From Chaetorhynchus papuensis (Eukaryota; Chordata; Aves; Passeriformes; Rhipiduridae), in contig VWYX01000784.1 of the NCBI GenBank assembly GCA_013396525.1, positions 121,021 to 185,020 of the forward strand: 64,000 nucleotides of DNA. The letters are read 5' to 3'. Below, piece after piece: positions 34,051 to 45,486 of the stretch; the stretch's first letter is position 1; the number at the start of each line of letters is the position of its first letter. The notes beneath the pieces are model-generated. The model was given only the letters and a program-made list of their open reading frames with translations, searched no databases and was not told the origin of the DNA. A program made the translations under genes and the position numbers.

Positions 34051-34830
34051 CGGGGCCGCGCAGCGCGGCGGAGCGCGGCGGAGAGGGGCGGCGGGCACCG
34101 GCTGCTCCCTGCCCCTCATCCCCTGCCCCCTGCTCCTCATCCCCTGCTCCCTGCCCCTTATTCCCTGCTCCCTGCTCCCTGCCTGCTCGTGTCAGCAGGA
34201 GCGCCCGAGCCCATTGGCCGCGCGGGGCCGCGCAGAGGAACGGAGAGGGGCGGCGGGCACCGGCTGCTCCCTGCCCCTCATTCCCTGCTCCCTGCCCCTC
34301 ATTCCCTGCTCCCTGCCCCTTATTCCCTGCTCCCTGCCCCTCATTCCCTGCTCCCTGCCCCTTATTCCCTGCTCCCTGCCCCTCATTCCCTGCTCCCTGC
34401 CTGCTCGTGTCAGCAGGAGCGCCCGAGCCCATTGGCCGCGCGGGGCCGCGCAGAGGAGCGGAGAGGGGCAGCGGGCGCCGGCTGCCCTCTGCCCCTTATT
34501 CCCTGTTCCCTGCCCCTTATTCCCTGCTCTTTACTCCCTGCCTGCTCCCTGTTCCCTGTTCGTGTCAACCGGAGCGCCCGAGCCCATTGGCCGCGCGGGG
34601 CCGCGCAGCGCAGCGCAGAAGAGCGGAACGGAGCGGAAGCGGCGGGCACCGGCTGCTGCCCGGCTCCTTACTCCCTGCCTCTGCCTGCTCCTTACTCCCT
34701 GCCTGCTCCCTGATCCTTATTCCCTGCCTGCTCGTGCCAACCGGAGCGGCCGAGCGGCGCGACGGGCACCGGCTGCTGCCCTAATCCCTGCTCCCTGTTC
34801 CCTGCCTGCGGGTGTCAGATCTGAACGTTC
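34021..34830 (+). repeat. Compound tandem repeat carrying CCAAT boxes
   Basis: A repeated block starts GCCCGAGCCCATTGGCCGCG, continues with a CGCAGAGGAGCGGAGAGGGG-like part and a GGGCACCGGCTGCTCCCTGC part, then an expanded CCCCTTATTCCCTGCTCCCTG sub-repeat, and ends CTCGTGTCAGCAGGAGC. Copies of ATTGGCCGCG begin at 34041, 34213, 34431 and 34586, and a decayed copy lies at about 34741. Spacing varies (155-218) because the inner unit expands differently. The 470-codon open frame across it is a repeat artefact. Confidence 0.88.
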
Positions 34831-37800
34831 ATCCCAGCACTCCGAGTACCTGCCTGCTGCTCCCTGCCTGCTCCTTGTGATCCCTGCCTGCTCCTGCCCA
34901 TTCCCTAACTTCTCCCTGCCCATTCCCTGGCCTGCTCCCAGCTCCCTGCCCACTGCTCCATTCCCACTCCTGCTCCCTGCCCTCTGCCCACCCTTCCCTG
35001 CCCGCTGCCCGCCACCCGCTGCTCGCTCCGTGCCCACCTCGGATCCGGGGATGCCAGGCGTCCCTCGGGCAGCAGGCAGGACAGGAGCCGGTCACTGCTC
35101 GGTGTGCTGGGTGCAGCCCTTCGCCCATGGGTGCTCCCGGGAGGTCTCCTTTCCCCGTCCAGTCGCGACGATGTCGTGTCAGAGCTGCAGCACCCGGAGC
35201 ATGGGGAAGTACTGGGGTTCAGGGCTTTTCTCCTTGCTTCCTTCTCCCTTGTGAGGTGCTGGAGTGTTGGCAGCACTGGGAGCTGCTCGGGGCAGGGACT
35301 GCACCTGGAAATTATGTTGTGGGAATAGTCAAAGAAGTGAAAACGACTCCTGCCCAAACTCAGCTTTTGTTTGCACAAGTGTGAGTTTGCCACAGGCTCG
35401 GTAACATCACAGAGAGATGGAGACTGCCCTCAGTGATGGGTCTGCAAAGATTTGCAAAGGAGAGAACAGCATTAGAAAGCAAGGATGGAAGGATTGGGAA
35501 GGACTGGTTAAGGATGAACAGGAGATTGAGGGCAGACAGCAGCTCCAGACAGAGGATGAGGAAGTGAAGGGGAGAACACTTTTCCCTCTTAACCATTTAC
35601 TATACTATTTTTTCACCTCTCTTCTTAAAGCGACCAGCAGTGAAGATGGCAGCTCTGCCTGGAAGTGCTGAGGACACAACCAGCCTTGAGCTTGGTCCTT
35701 CTGGCCGAGGAAGTCTCCCGATTATGCAGTGGCGTGGTAAATTTGCTTTCTCATACGACAGGGACCATTATTCCATAGCCTTTCACCATTCCAAGGCTTG
35801 CCCAAGTTTCAGGATGTGCTAGCAGGAGTGTTTAATCTCTCTTACTCACTGGCTGACATCTCCAGCATCAGGGTTGGTCGTTTAGCAACAACCGCTGGGC
35901 TCAGCACCGGCTCAGGCACCGTGTGGCCGCCGTCCCCATCGCCCGGGCTGCAGCCTGGCCTCTGCGGGGTGGTCTGGGAGACAGGGAGACAGGGAAGGGC
36001 TGGATTTACACCCCGGACGGAATTTCGGTGCTTCGGTCGCGCAGGCCGCAGGCGCTGCGGATTTTTCCTGGCTCCGTCCTTTGCGCAGGGCCGCCATTTC
36101 CAGCGGCAGTGCGGTGCGGGGACGGGGAGGGAAGAACCCAACCGACTGGACGTGCCACTCCCCACTTTCTTTCCCTCTTTCCCATCTTTCCTCCTTCCCC
36201 TCCTTTTGTGCCAGATTCCATAGGGAATTTCAGCCTCTTGCTGCAGTCATCACAAGCCCTCCTGACTCACTGAGCCTCCGCTGGCTGTAGCTGGCTCCCT
36301 CGGAGCATCCTCGCCTCCTGCAGCGCCAGATCCGCCAGAGCAGGGGAACGACAGCAACAGCAGCGATGACGGTGGTCCCTGCAGCCAGACAGACAGGCAC
36401 AAATACTCACACCCCCACGAGAACGGGCCCAGGCAGCTGTGGAGGGGGTTCTGTACGGCCAGGAGCTGGACTAAGGCACGATGCTGGGTTGTGTGGATGA
36501 TGGGTGGGTCAAGTCTGCTTTCCCGAGTGTTGGTTGCATGGACAACTCTTTGCGGTTTTCCCCGGCAGAGTTGTGGGGTGGAGAACCCCTTAATTTGTAA
36601 AGCTAGTGCTGTTTCATGGCTTTAAAGGAGGTGCCACTGGCTGCTGAGCGTGCTCAGCGTGGGGATGTATTTGGTTTAACTCCTTTTGCCACCGTGTTTC
36701 GGCCACAGTGACGGTTTAACTGCGCCTAACCGCAGGGAGGGTAGGGAGACGGATAAAAGAGGAGTTATTTCAATGTTAAACTTCAGCTGTAAATCTCATT
36801 ACTCAGGAATTGAGGTTACTGTCAGCAGGCAAATCTGTGGGACTGGCAGGAAACAAGGCTAAGAAGGGAACATGGCATATTCCTGTAGGACAGCAGTGAC
36901 GGTGTGCACGGGGAGCTGTACCTGGGTAACTGTTCCATAACCGTTCTCTGCACAGTGCCACAAAAGGACTGGGGACAGCTGTGATTTCTCCCTCCCTCTG
37001 ACACTCGTGTGTGTGTGTGTGTGTGTGTGTGACACTCTGTGAGCTGATTCATGTTGCTCTGTCTGGGTTTCCCTGCTCTGGGGAGTGGGGTTTGCTCTGC
37101 CTCGGCCTTGGTGCAGCATCGTGACGCAGCGTTCGCTACCGCGCCGACAAAACACACGCAGCTTTCTCGGGTGTTCTGACCGCTCGGGGACCGCAGGATT
37201 CGGGGAACGAAGGGCAGGATTTTTCATGCCCATGACAGAAATTTAAAAGCATTACCTCTGCTGCTCTGCTAGCGGAGGAAGGCTCTGTGAGGGACGAGAC
37301 AGCCGTGATCTCCTCCTGCACTCGTTTTGCCGATGGTCATGTTACATCTGTGACGCAGACGAATTTTGCTGTTGGTTCCTGTCGGTGCTTTAGGGAGTGG
37401 AGCTGATGAGGGCACAAGCTTGAATACGGTTAGAAACATTCATTTCATCTTGATGTTAAAGTTCAAACCACACCTGAAGGGTCAGGGGTATCAGATCCAC
37501 CTACTGACCCCCCCAAATGGTGGAGGAATTCGGATGAGCCACAGCACCCCTGGCCGTTTTGCTGCTTGCAGAGCAGGCTTGGAGCCTGCAGCGCTGCTGC
37601 TGCTGCTGTTCATTTCCATGTTATACAAATACAGCATTGGGCTCTGTGTCAGGAGCTTTCTGATGCTGTGAGAAGCTTAAAGTCTATAAGCAAATGTTTT
37701 TCTTTTCTTATTTGGGAACATTCATTAGAACGTCTAAATGCCAAGTGTTCTACCCTCTCTCCTCTGACAGATCTCTCCCAGACCTATCCAGAAAATTCAG

Positions 37801-40800
37801 TGCTGCTGCGTAGGATTTTTAGAACTTTATCGTGGTGTTTTCTTACAGTTTAATATGGGTGTGGCTGGGGGTGAGGATAAGATTTAATTTGGTTGAATAT
37901 CTGTAATGCTGATGTTAATGGACAAGGATGTAGGCAAGAGACAGGAGTTGTCCACATCCTCTTTATCTCTGTTTATAGATAGACCCAAGCTCAGGCTGTG
38001 AGGAAAAAGAAGGGAATATTCTATCCCATTCCCACCCACCCCAAAAATTTCGGTGCAAAGGCAGCAGTAGAAAAGGCCAAGCTGGAATGTCACAAAATGG
38101 TTCCACCAGCTCTCGGAGATGCCAGTGCCGTTTATCCTGGCACGGCTCCGAGAGCGGCACCGCGAGCCGCCTGCTGCAAGGTCATTCCCCTGACTCATGG
38201 TCAGCAACCAGTTGGTTCAGGAACTCCCAATCCACTCCTCTTGCAACTGTGCCCGTGCCTGAACCTGGAGGGGAGGTTTGAAAATTAACGTTACTGCAGT
38301 AGCGGGGGCACTGAGCCCAAAACTCCATAAAAATCCTGTGTCTCTGAAAGATTTTTAAATCCCTATCTGTAATTTGTTCCTTTGCTAGCTCCAAAAACTT
38401 TGCACTACTTCCCTCGTCCCCTTTTCCCCCAAGACTTCCTCTGGACTGCTGGGAATCAGGAGTGGCGTGTATTTAAGGACTCACACTCTGTTCTAGGAAA
38501 AAAACCCTCTGTGTGTATTTGCATTTCCCAATTTTCCCCTGGTGTTCCTATTTGTCCATGTCACTCGTATTTTCAGTTGTCTCAGGACAACATCAGCCAT
38601 GGAAATGCTCAGGGCTGGCTCTGGATGTCTCAGCCTCACAGGCAGCAGTGGAGTGGTTAATGCCTCTGAGCAAAATAACTTATTTAGTCCCCAAAGTTCA
38701 ACTTGGGGGCACGTTCTGTGAACAGAGAGGGGCAGGGGGAGCAGTGCAGGCCAGGCAGGGCCTCCCAGAGCTGCCAGCCCACCTTTCCAAGCCCCCAGCC
38801 CTGGGCAGCCTGGCCCTGCTCACCAGAAGCCTTCGCCTTCCCCACCATTATTCCCTGGTTTCCAAAGGGACAGAACCTGGCTGCCAATCCCGATGCCAGT
38901 GACGACTCCTCGCCCACAGGGAGGCAGATGTGATGGCTCGTCTGCTAAAAACTGAGCCAACACACTGTGATTCAGCCCTCCAGCTTTCCAAGGAAGAGCT
39001 ATTTCTGAGTGAAGCTCGTCTCTTCAGCTCCCCCCACAAACTCTCACGGTGCTCAGGAGCCCAACAGCAGCCACTGGGTTTGCATTTGGATATCCAGCTC
39101 AAATGCTTCTTAAACACTGACAGTGGCTCTCGGGCACACGGTGGTATTTCAGGGATGGAATTATGGAAATCCTGGGAACAGGGACAAGCCAGCAGCTCGT
39201 GTGCTTGGGGGAGTCACCAGGAGTGTTTGGTCTGTGCTTTTCCCCGGCTGTTCTGCCAGGTCCTTGTCCTGCAGGTAGTGTTAAACTAAAGGTTTGTTTT
39301 CAGAGGTCTGGGTTAAAGGCAGGTTATACTTCAGTGAACATCTGCCTGGGTTTGTTTCCTTCTGCTCACTGGCACAGGACATTCTTTTGTCTCTTGAATG
39401 ACACAGAAGAAAAATAAGGCCTCCCTTGCCATTACCTAGAGGAGCCGGAGCGGTGGTGTTGGGGGAACACCGTGTTCCTGAACTGACTGTACAAATCACA
39501 ACAATCATCTCCCTGCGAGGGCTTTCAAGAGCTGCAATCAGTACTTTACATTCTAAAGGGATGCTTAGGTACAGAAGTTAGGAATGGAAAATGGCCTTTC
39601 TGGTTGCAGCTGCTTAGGTGGATCACTGGTTAGAGTGGAGTGAGTTTTGCAGTGGGCTGCTCGCTCAAGCTGTGTGGGACTAAATTTGATGATTTTCATT
39701 CCCACTGCCCTTCCCTGACCTCGGCCATGTAAGTGCAATGCTTTTCTTCCCCTGTGTGAGTCTGCCTGTGAAAGCTGAAATCCTCCACAGGATCCAGGGG
39801 TTCAGCAGTGCCCTCCAAACAGGCTGGGGGTTTGCCCAGGAACCCTCCTGAGAGCAAAGCTGGGGGAGAACTGGATGACTCCAGGCAGGCCAAAGCAGTT
39901 TCAGATGAGATGGGGGGGATCACAAGATGGGGAATTGCAGCACGAATAATATCTAACACCTCTGATAGCCACCATGCTAAAACAGACACTGCTGAGAGCT
40001 CTGACAGATTCCCCTTAACAGGAATAGAAATCAGTGACTCAAATCAAGCAGGCCTGACTGTCCCCTTGCTCAGAGTTAAAAGGCTCCACAGGCTTTTACC
40101 CCGATTCTGTCCCAGTGTTCAGCCTGCCTTGGCGTTTTGGGGGGTTTCAGACACAGAGATTTTTACTCCATTTGTGCTGCAGTTTTAAGGCTGCAGGATA
40201 GGACTGAAGGAATAGGCTACGGTCCATTCAGGATTGCAATGTGCAGTTTTTACTGTGGTCTTAATAAGCAACAAAAAATCCCCATTATGTTTTAAAATCA
40301 TGAGGGAGGCGCCTGGTTTTGCTGCCCACAGCAGCAGTGGCATCTCCAGAGCCATCTCCTAGGCACAAATATCAATTTCCCTAAGCAGTGCAGCCCCTAC
40401 CGTGCCTTTCCTCAGCCCAGGCCCGTGCTGCTGCCACACCGAGTGCTCCAGGCTGAGCACTGGCTCCCAGTGCAAGTCAGAGCACATTTGTCCACAGCTG
40501 ACCCACGCAGCACCAGACCTGCACAACAAAGAGATGCAGTTACAGCCTCCCCACGCCGAGGAGGCTTTTTTTGAAACCTTAGAAGTTCACTCATTTCCAT
40601 TCCCCTTACAGGTCACCACTTGTACTGTCACACCCCTTGTCCTGCACCTGGCCTGGGGCTGATTCATTCCTTCACGGGGAGGATGATGCATCCAGCTCAG
40701 ATTCTCAGCATGTAAAACAGGGATTATTTTCTCCTGGGGAGACCAGAGCCTGACAAACCACGAGTTTCGCCCCGTGATGCGAAAATGGAGGAGAAAATTT

Positions 40801-41220
40801 ACGATGCACACTGAGATCTGGTTTGCTCTCTGTAAAATCCCCAGAACTGCCTTTCTGTGGAAGGTGCAGGTTGTGAAAAATCACGTCTGTGACATCCAGG
40901 CTCGCCTCGTTCCTGCAGACTAAAGGTCTCGGGGTAGAGAGGAAGTTCCCTTTCACAGGGAAGGCAGGGATTCCCTTTTTGTCTTTGTCTCCTATGGAAC
41001 ATACAAAGCAGTGTGAAGTGCATGAAAGCCTTTGAGATGTTCCTCTGAAAGAAGCTACAGAACAGCACTGCCACTAAAACATCTGAAAAGGAGGAAAAGC
41101 ACAGAATGACACTGTACTTTCCCTACTGTTATTTACTGGAAAGTCCAGACCACTGTGACAAAGCCAAGGACAGGGGACAGGATTTGCCACACAGCAAATG
41201 TGTGAGACAAGCACTGCTTC
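34831..41220. other. Non-coding stretch upstream of miR-29 cluster
   Basis: No coding exon recognised. From 34.83 to 35.0 kb it is a CCCTGCCTGCTCC-rich extension of the repeat. A (GT)12 microsatellite is at 37008-37031. The remainder is ordinary mixed sequence. If the miR-29 host transcript starts near 33-36 kb this would be its intron and exons, which cannot be delimited here. Confidence 0.4.
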
Positions 41221-41221
41221 A

Positions 41222-41415
41222 TTTTCTTCCCTGTGAGGGTGGGCAGGCCCTGGCACAGGGTGCCCAGAGAAGCTGTGGCTGCCCCTGGATCCCTGGAAGT
41301 GTCCCAGGTCAGGCTGGAGCACTCTGGGACAGTGGAAGTTGTCCCTGCCCATGGCAGGGGAGGCACTGGATGAGCTTTAAGGTCCCTCCCAACCCAAACC
41401 ATCCTGTGATCCCAT
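41222..41415 (+). repeat. CR1 LINE 3' fragment (sense)
   Basis: CCCTGTGAGGGTGGGCAGGC, GGTGCCCAGAGAAGCTGTGG, CCCATGGCAGGGGAGGC and GGTCCCTCCCAACCCAAACC, in sense CR1 order. Confidence 0.92.
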
Positions 41416-43290
41416 TTTCCTGCCCATGTGCACATTCCCAGAGCGGTGCTGTGGATCACAGCATCCTGAGCTGCTCCTTTTCTCCTGCCCAGACACACTG
41501 GGAGCCTTGGAAAGGAGAGCACAGACACACAAACCCTTCCCAAAACGTGCACCTGCACCTTGGCAAGATGGGCTGACACCTTCTGAGGAGCTTGTGAAGG
41601 CAACAGGACAAACTCCAGGTAGCCTGGAGGAGGGGCAGCAGCATCTCAGTTATGCTGAAGTGAAACCTGGTTTTATCAAAACTATAAATAATAAATGAGC
41701 CATTGGTCTTCATCTGCTGCATGATATTTCTGGAAAGGTTGGTCTCCTGTGCAGAGAGGAAGATGTGCAGAGGTGTTCAGTCCTGCTAAGTCTCACACTT
41801 TGACACAAGTTCCCATTTTCAGCAGCACAAAATGAAGTGACATTTCCTCCAACTATTTTTCAAAACCCTAATGAGCATTTCTTTGTAATGCTTCCTTACC
41901 GAGGCAAGGAAAAAACCAAAGCAAACCTCACTCTGAGCCTGTTTCTCAGGGATGCTGCTGTGATTCTGTGATCTGTGCTGCACCTGCCTCTCCTCAACAG
42001 CAACTCCTGGTCCAGCTTTTCAGGAGTAAATCTCACCTGATAATAGAGGGTGCCTCATAAATAACTGTGCCAGCACGGCAGGCACTGGGGAGGGAACCTG
42101 CTTTCCACTCGTCTTTCACCCTGTTGCCCCAGATAATGGATTTAGAAACGCCAGTAAATATCCAGACACAGGAATCTAGTCCAGTTATCTCCCCTTCCTC
42201 CACCCCTCTTTCTTGGAAGGACAAGCTCCTCTCCCTGAGCTTTCCCTCTGCTGCCTGGGAGTGTGCATTAGGATGGAGGCACTGGAGCAGATTTTTGGAT
42301 GTGGTTACAACAGGAACACGCAGAGTTGCCAAAAACCCAGGGCATCAGTAAGTGAAGCTGCCGACTCCAGTCGTGCTCTACTCCATTTCACATCGGCCCC
42401 TGCTCCAGCACAGGTCAGACACTTATCCAAGGGTTGATAGCTCCTGAATTATGCATGTGTGGAGCAGTTCAGAGGCTCCACAACACCCCATCTATTCCCT
42501 CTGTTCTGAGCCATGGCCACTGCAGGTTAAGTGCACTGCTCAGCCCTGCTGCAGTTCCAGGAACCATCAGCCACTCACTTTCACACTCTCCTTCCTCGAC
42601 AACTTCCACTGAACCATTTACAGTTCAATTTATGAACGCTCCCTTTCTGTTCTGACCCACACTCGAGGCACTTTCAATCCCATTTATTTTCATTCTGCCT
42701 GCAGAATTTAAAAGTTGTCTCACAAAGATCTGCAAGTCCCCGCTTATTTAAAGCACCGGGAGTGCTGACAGAGGAAGTTCCATCAGGACGGTCACATTTC
42801 CTTTTCTTGTCACAAAAGCACCTGATCTGCCCCGTACTCTGTGATCAGTGAGTGACAGAAAGCCAGAACACTCTCTGTCCCGGACAGAATGAGGTTTAGA
42901 GCCTGGTTTCATCCGCAGTGAAATGGAAAAAGCGTTCCTGTACAACACAAACTTCCCACACTCATCACCCCATCAGCATCGTGCTCTGCACCACCAAGGA
43001 ATAAAACCTTGATCACCACTTGCTGGGAAGAACTCGAGTGCATTCCCCTGGTTAGGGCAGGGAACAACACTCACTGCCAGGCTGGGGCTTTCCTCACCAC
43101 ATCCTCAGTTTCTCCTACACCAGCCTCAACCATCCACAAGATGCCACAAAAAAAGTGTATCCATAAAGTAGCTAAGCCAAAGGTAACTGTCTTGCTGTCT
43201 AATAAAATTAAATAAATGAATTTTTCTCTAGGTACGGTGGAGATGAAGGATTTTCTCTCTCAGCCTGCAGCCATGCACAAGATGTGTCTT

Positions 43291-43370
43291 CCTCTGGAAG
43301 CTGGTTTCACATGGTGGCTTAGATTTTCCCACTTTGTATCTAGCACCATTTGAAATCAGTGTTCTAGGAG
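43291..43370 (+). ncRNA. MIR29B2: miR-29b-2 precursor hairpin
   Basis: The stem-loop matches vertebrate mir-29b-2. The 3p mature strand lies at 43341-43363 with seed AGCACCA and the 29b-specific ending ...ATCAGTGTT. The 5p strand is at 43301-43322 (CTGGTTTCACATGGTGGCTT...). The loop (GATTTTCCCACTTTGTATC) differs from human by only a few bases. miR-29 targets collagen and other matrix mRNAs, DNMT3A/B and MCL1. It is transcribed on the + strand together with miR-29c, between CD34 and the RCA genes as in human. Confidence 0.98.
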
Positions 43371-43868
43371 CAAGAATTACAGCGTGGGAGGAGACCAAGC
43401 ACCTGCTCACTTCAACAACATCCTCTGCTCCTCAAATCAGCCCCTTTTCCAAAGGTTATTTTTTTGCCAGCCATGCACTTTGTAACATCATCCGATTTCT
43501 AGACACTTCTCCAACCACTGTATGCACCCTCCCGAGCCAGGGCCACGCCACAACAGCCTCCTGCTCATGTACTTCTGCTCAATAAACAATGGATATGAGT
43601 TCAAGTTGTCCAGAGTAAAGTGATCCCGAAGTTGCATGAAAACCAACGTGGTACTTCTTGCACCTTGACAGGCAGAGTGTGTTTAACATCCAAAAACTAG
43701 GATCAACATTTCATTTACTGCCTCAGAGCAAAATGATTTCCACTCCCTGCTTGGGGACTCCATCGCCACAGGATTCTCATTCCATAGCTCCCAGAGACTG
43801 GCTCTGCAAACACAGAAATTCCCTCCAACAATTTGACCTCAGCAGTTAAACACAGAAGTGCCCTCAGC

Positions 43869-43962
43869 AATCACAGAATCCCAGAACCCCAGACTGGTTT
43901 GGGTTGGAAGGGACCTTAAAGATCATCTTGTTCCAACCCCCTGCCAGGGGCATCATGAAGAT
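43869..43962 (-). repeat. CR1 LINE 3' fragment between the two miR-29 hairpins
   Basis: Antisense CR1 end: AATCACAGAATCCCAGAACC, TTTGGGTTGGAAGGGACC, AAAGATCATCTTGTTCCAAC and CCCCTGCCAGGGGCAT. It sits in the transcribed spacer between miR-29b-2 and miR-29c. Confidence 0.93.
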
Positions 43963-44280
43963 GCCACTCAGCACACACAGAACCCACTCCTTTTTCCAGA
44001 ATCACTTTTCAGCACACACAGAACCCACTCCTTGTTCTACAATAATTTTCCAGTTTGTTTGCTGGTTCTAGCAACACTTCACTTCTCCAGCCCTGCATCC
44101 CAACCACTAAAACGAAGCTGAACTCTTTTTTGTTTGCCCTCACTGATGTCCAGCGTGTTCCCAGACATGGAAAAGCCGATCCCTGTGCGGATGAAGGTTT
44201 GGTCAGAGCACTGAGTAGTCATCTCTAAAGAATGCATAGCTGTCATCTGCAAGAGGATCCTTCTCTGAGCCAGGAAAACG

Positions 44281-44369
44281 TCTCTTACACAGGCTGACCG
44301 ATTTCTCTTGGTGTTCAGAGTCTCAGTTTTTGTCTAGCACCATTTGAAATCGGTTATGATGTAGGGGGA
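44281..44369 (+). ncRNA. MIR29C: miR-29c precursor hairpin
   Basis: The 3p mature strand lies at 44335-44356 with seed AGCACCA and the 29c-specific ending ...ATCGGTTA. The 5p strand is at 44295-44316 (TGACCGATTTCTCTTGGTG...). Flanks TCTCTTACACAGGC and TGATGTAGGGGGA match the human precursor. It lies about 1 kb downstream of miR-29b-2 on the same strand, so one primary transcript is expected. The hairpin identity is certain; processing in this species is inferred. Confidence 0.98.
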
Positions 44370-44867
44370 AAAGCAACAGTAATGGAAACCTTCCTTCCCC
44401 CACCCCCCGAGTCACAAACACCACCCAGAGCACAACCTGGCCCCCCAAACACCAGTGCTTTGCTGTTCTCTGACCTGCAGTTCCCCCCACAGGCCAAACA
44501 TCCTGCCAGAAGGAGGACACTCAGCATCCCCTCCAAGTAAGGATGGGATGCTTCCAGACAGAGAGAAGCATCTCTTCAAACATAACTCAGATTCTTCAGC
44601 TCAAGCAAGCCAGGGCCTGGGTGTGACAGCACAGCCTCCCAACCTTCCGACCACTTCTACTCCACGTGCTGTTTGTTTGCCTTAACCTGTTCTTTACACA
44701 GATTTTTTTTTTTTCCTTTTAAATAAAATTGTGTGTGCTCTACGCTCCTGGGCTGTGTCTCAGGCAGACAGATCACCTGATTCCCTGCTGGACAACACCT
44801 AAGTGCTGCAAGTCTCTTCATTTCAGCCCCCAGCTCCACTTTCACCACCCTCAGAAGTGTTTGGATT

Positions 44868-44932
44868 CAGAGAATCAGAATGGTTTGGCTTGGAAGGGAC
44901 CTTAAAATCAGCCAGCCATGGACAGGGTTTAA
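44868..44932 (-). repeat. CR1 LINE terminal fragment (antisense)
   Basis: AGAATCAGAATGGTTTGGC, TTGGAAGGGACCTTAAAATC and CCATGGACAGGG occur in antisense order. Only about 65 bases remain. Confidence 0.8.
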
Positions 44933-45480
44933 TTTACACTGACCTTAAGAGTGACACTGAGAACCCACCAAGCACTGACACTTCACACTATTTAACCCTA
45001 AACCAGGTAACTCTGGTCCAGTAGATGGCAACAACTCATCTTTACTCCCTGCAGCCTCTCCCTTAGCACAGAGTTTGTGTTCATGGCTCTTTAATTTTTA
45101 TTTGTCACACACCGGACAAAAGGGCCAAAACAGCCTCTGGGCTTTGCCTCGAGTGTTCCATCAAAACAGCCCCAGGATAATCTTCCCGTTCTCCATCAAC
45201 TTTTCACCAAGTTTTTCAGGAGTCAACACCGGAAAGTTTTGGAGGTTCTGGGAAATTCTCTGCAATTCCAAAAGAAAACCCCACAAGGCTGCTCAGCAAA
45301 TTAAAACACATCCCCTACACTGCCACTGAGTAACTCTGTGCACAAACTGCAAACTTCAGTCTCAGCAGTTACCACCTGATGTTTGGGACATGAAAAATCA
45401 TCTGGGTAACAATGGGAAAAGAGCTGCTCAGCACCACGATGAATGAAAGACAAACACTTACTGCTAAATAATTTAACGTT

Positions 45481-45486
45481 TTTATT
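45481..45486 (-). terminator. Poly(A) signal of the CD46-like gene
   Basis: TTTATT on the + strand gives AATAAA on the - strand, about 1.8 kb after the stop codon at 47281. It is followed by AT-rich sequence toward 45460. It is the best candidate end for the CD46-like transcript. Confidence 0.55.

Larger units (their letters stand above)
43201..44727 (+). other. MIR29B2CHG: Last part of presumed miR-29b-2/29c host lncRNA
   Basis: Both hairpins lie on the + strand, so a host transcript must cross this stretch. Candidate poly(A) signals downstream of or around them are AATAAA at 43201, 43581 and 44722-44727; only the last is 3' of both hairpins. In human the two miRNAs come from the MIR29B2CHG non-coding RNA. 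No exon boundary is claimed. Confidence 0.45.

Noticed and set aside
33842..35254. 470-codon open frame on the + strand
   Set aside because: It is translation of a CCCTGCTCCCTG-type tandem repeat. All frames are open on both strands, composition is extreme (Pro, Leu, Ser, Cys), and no splice-consistent partners exist.
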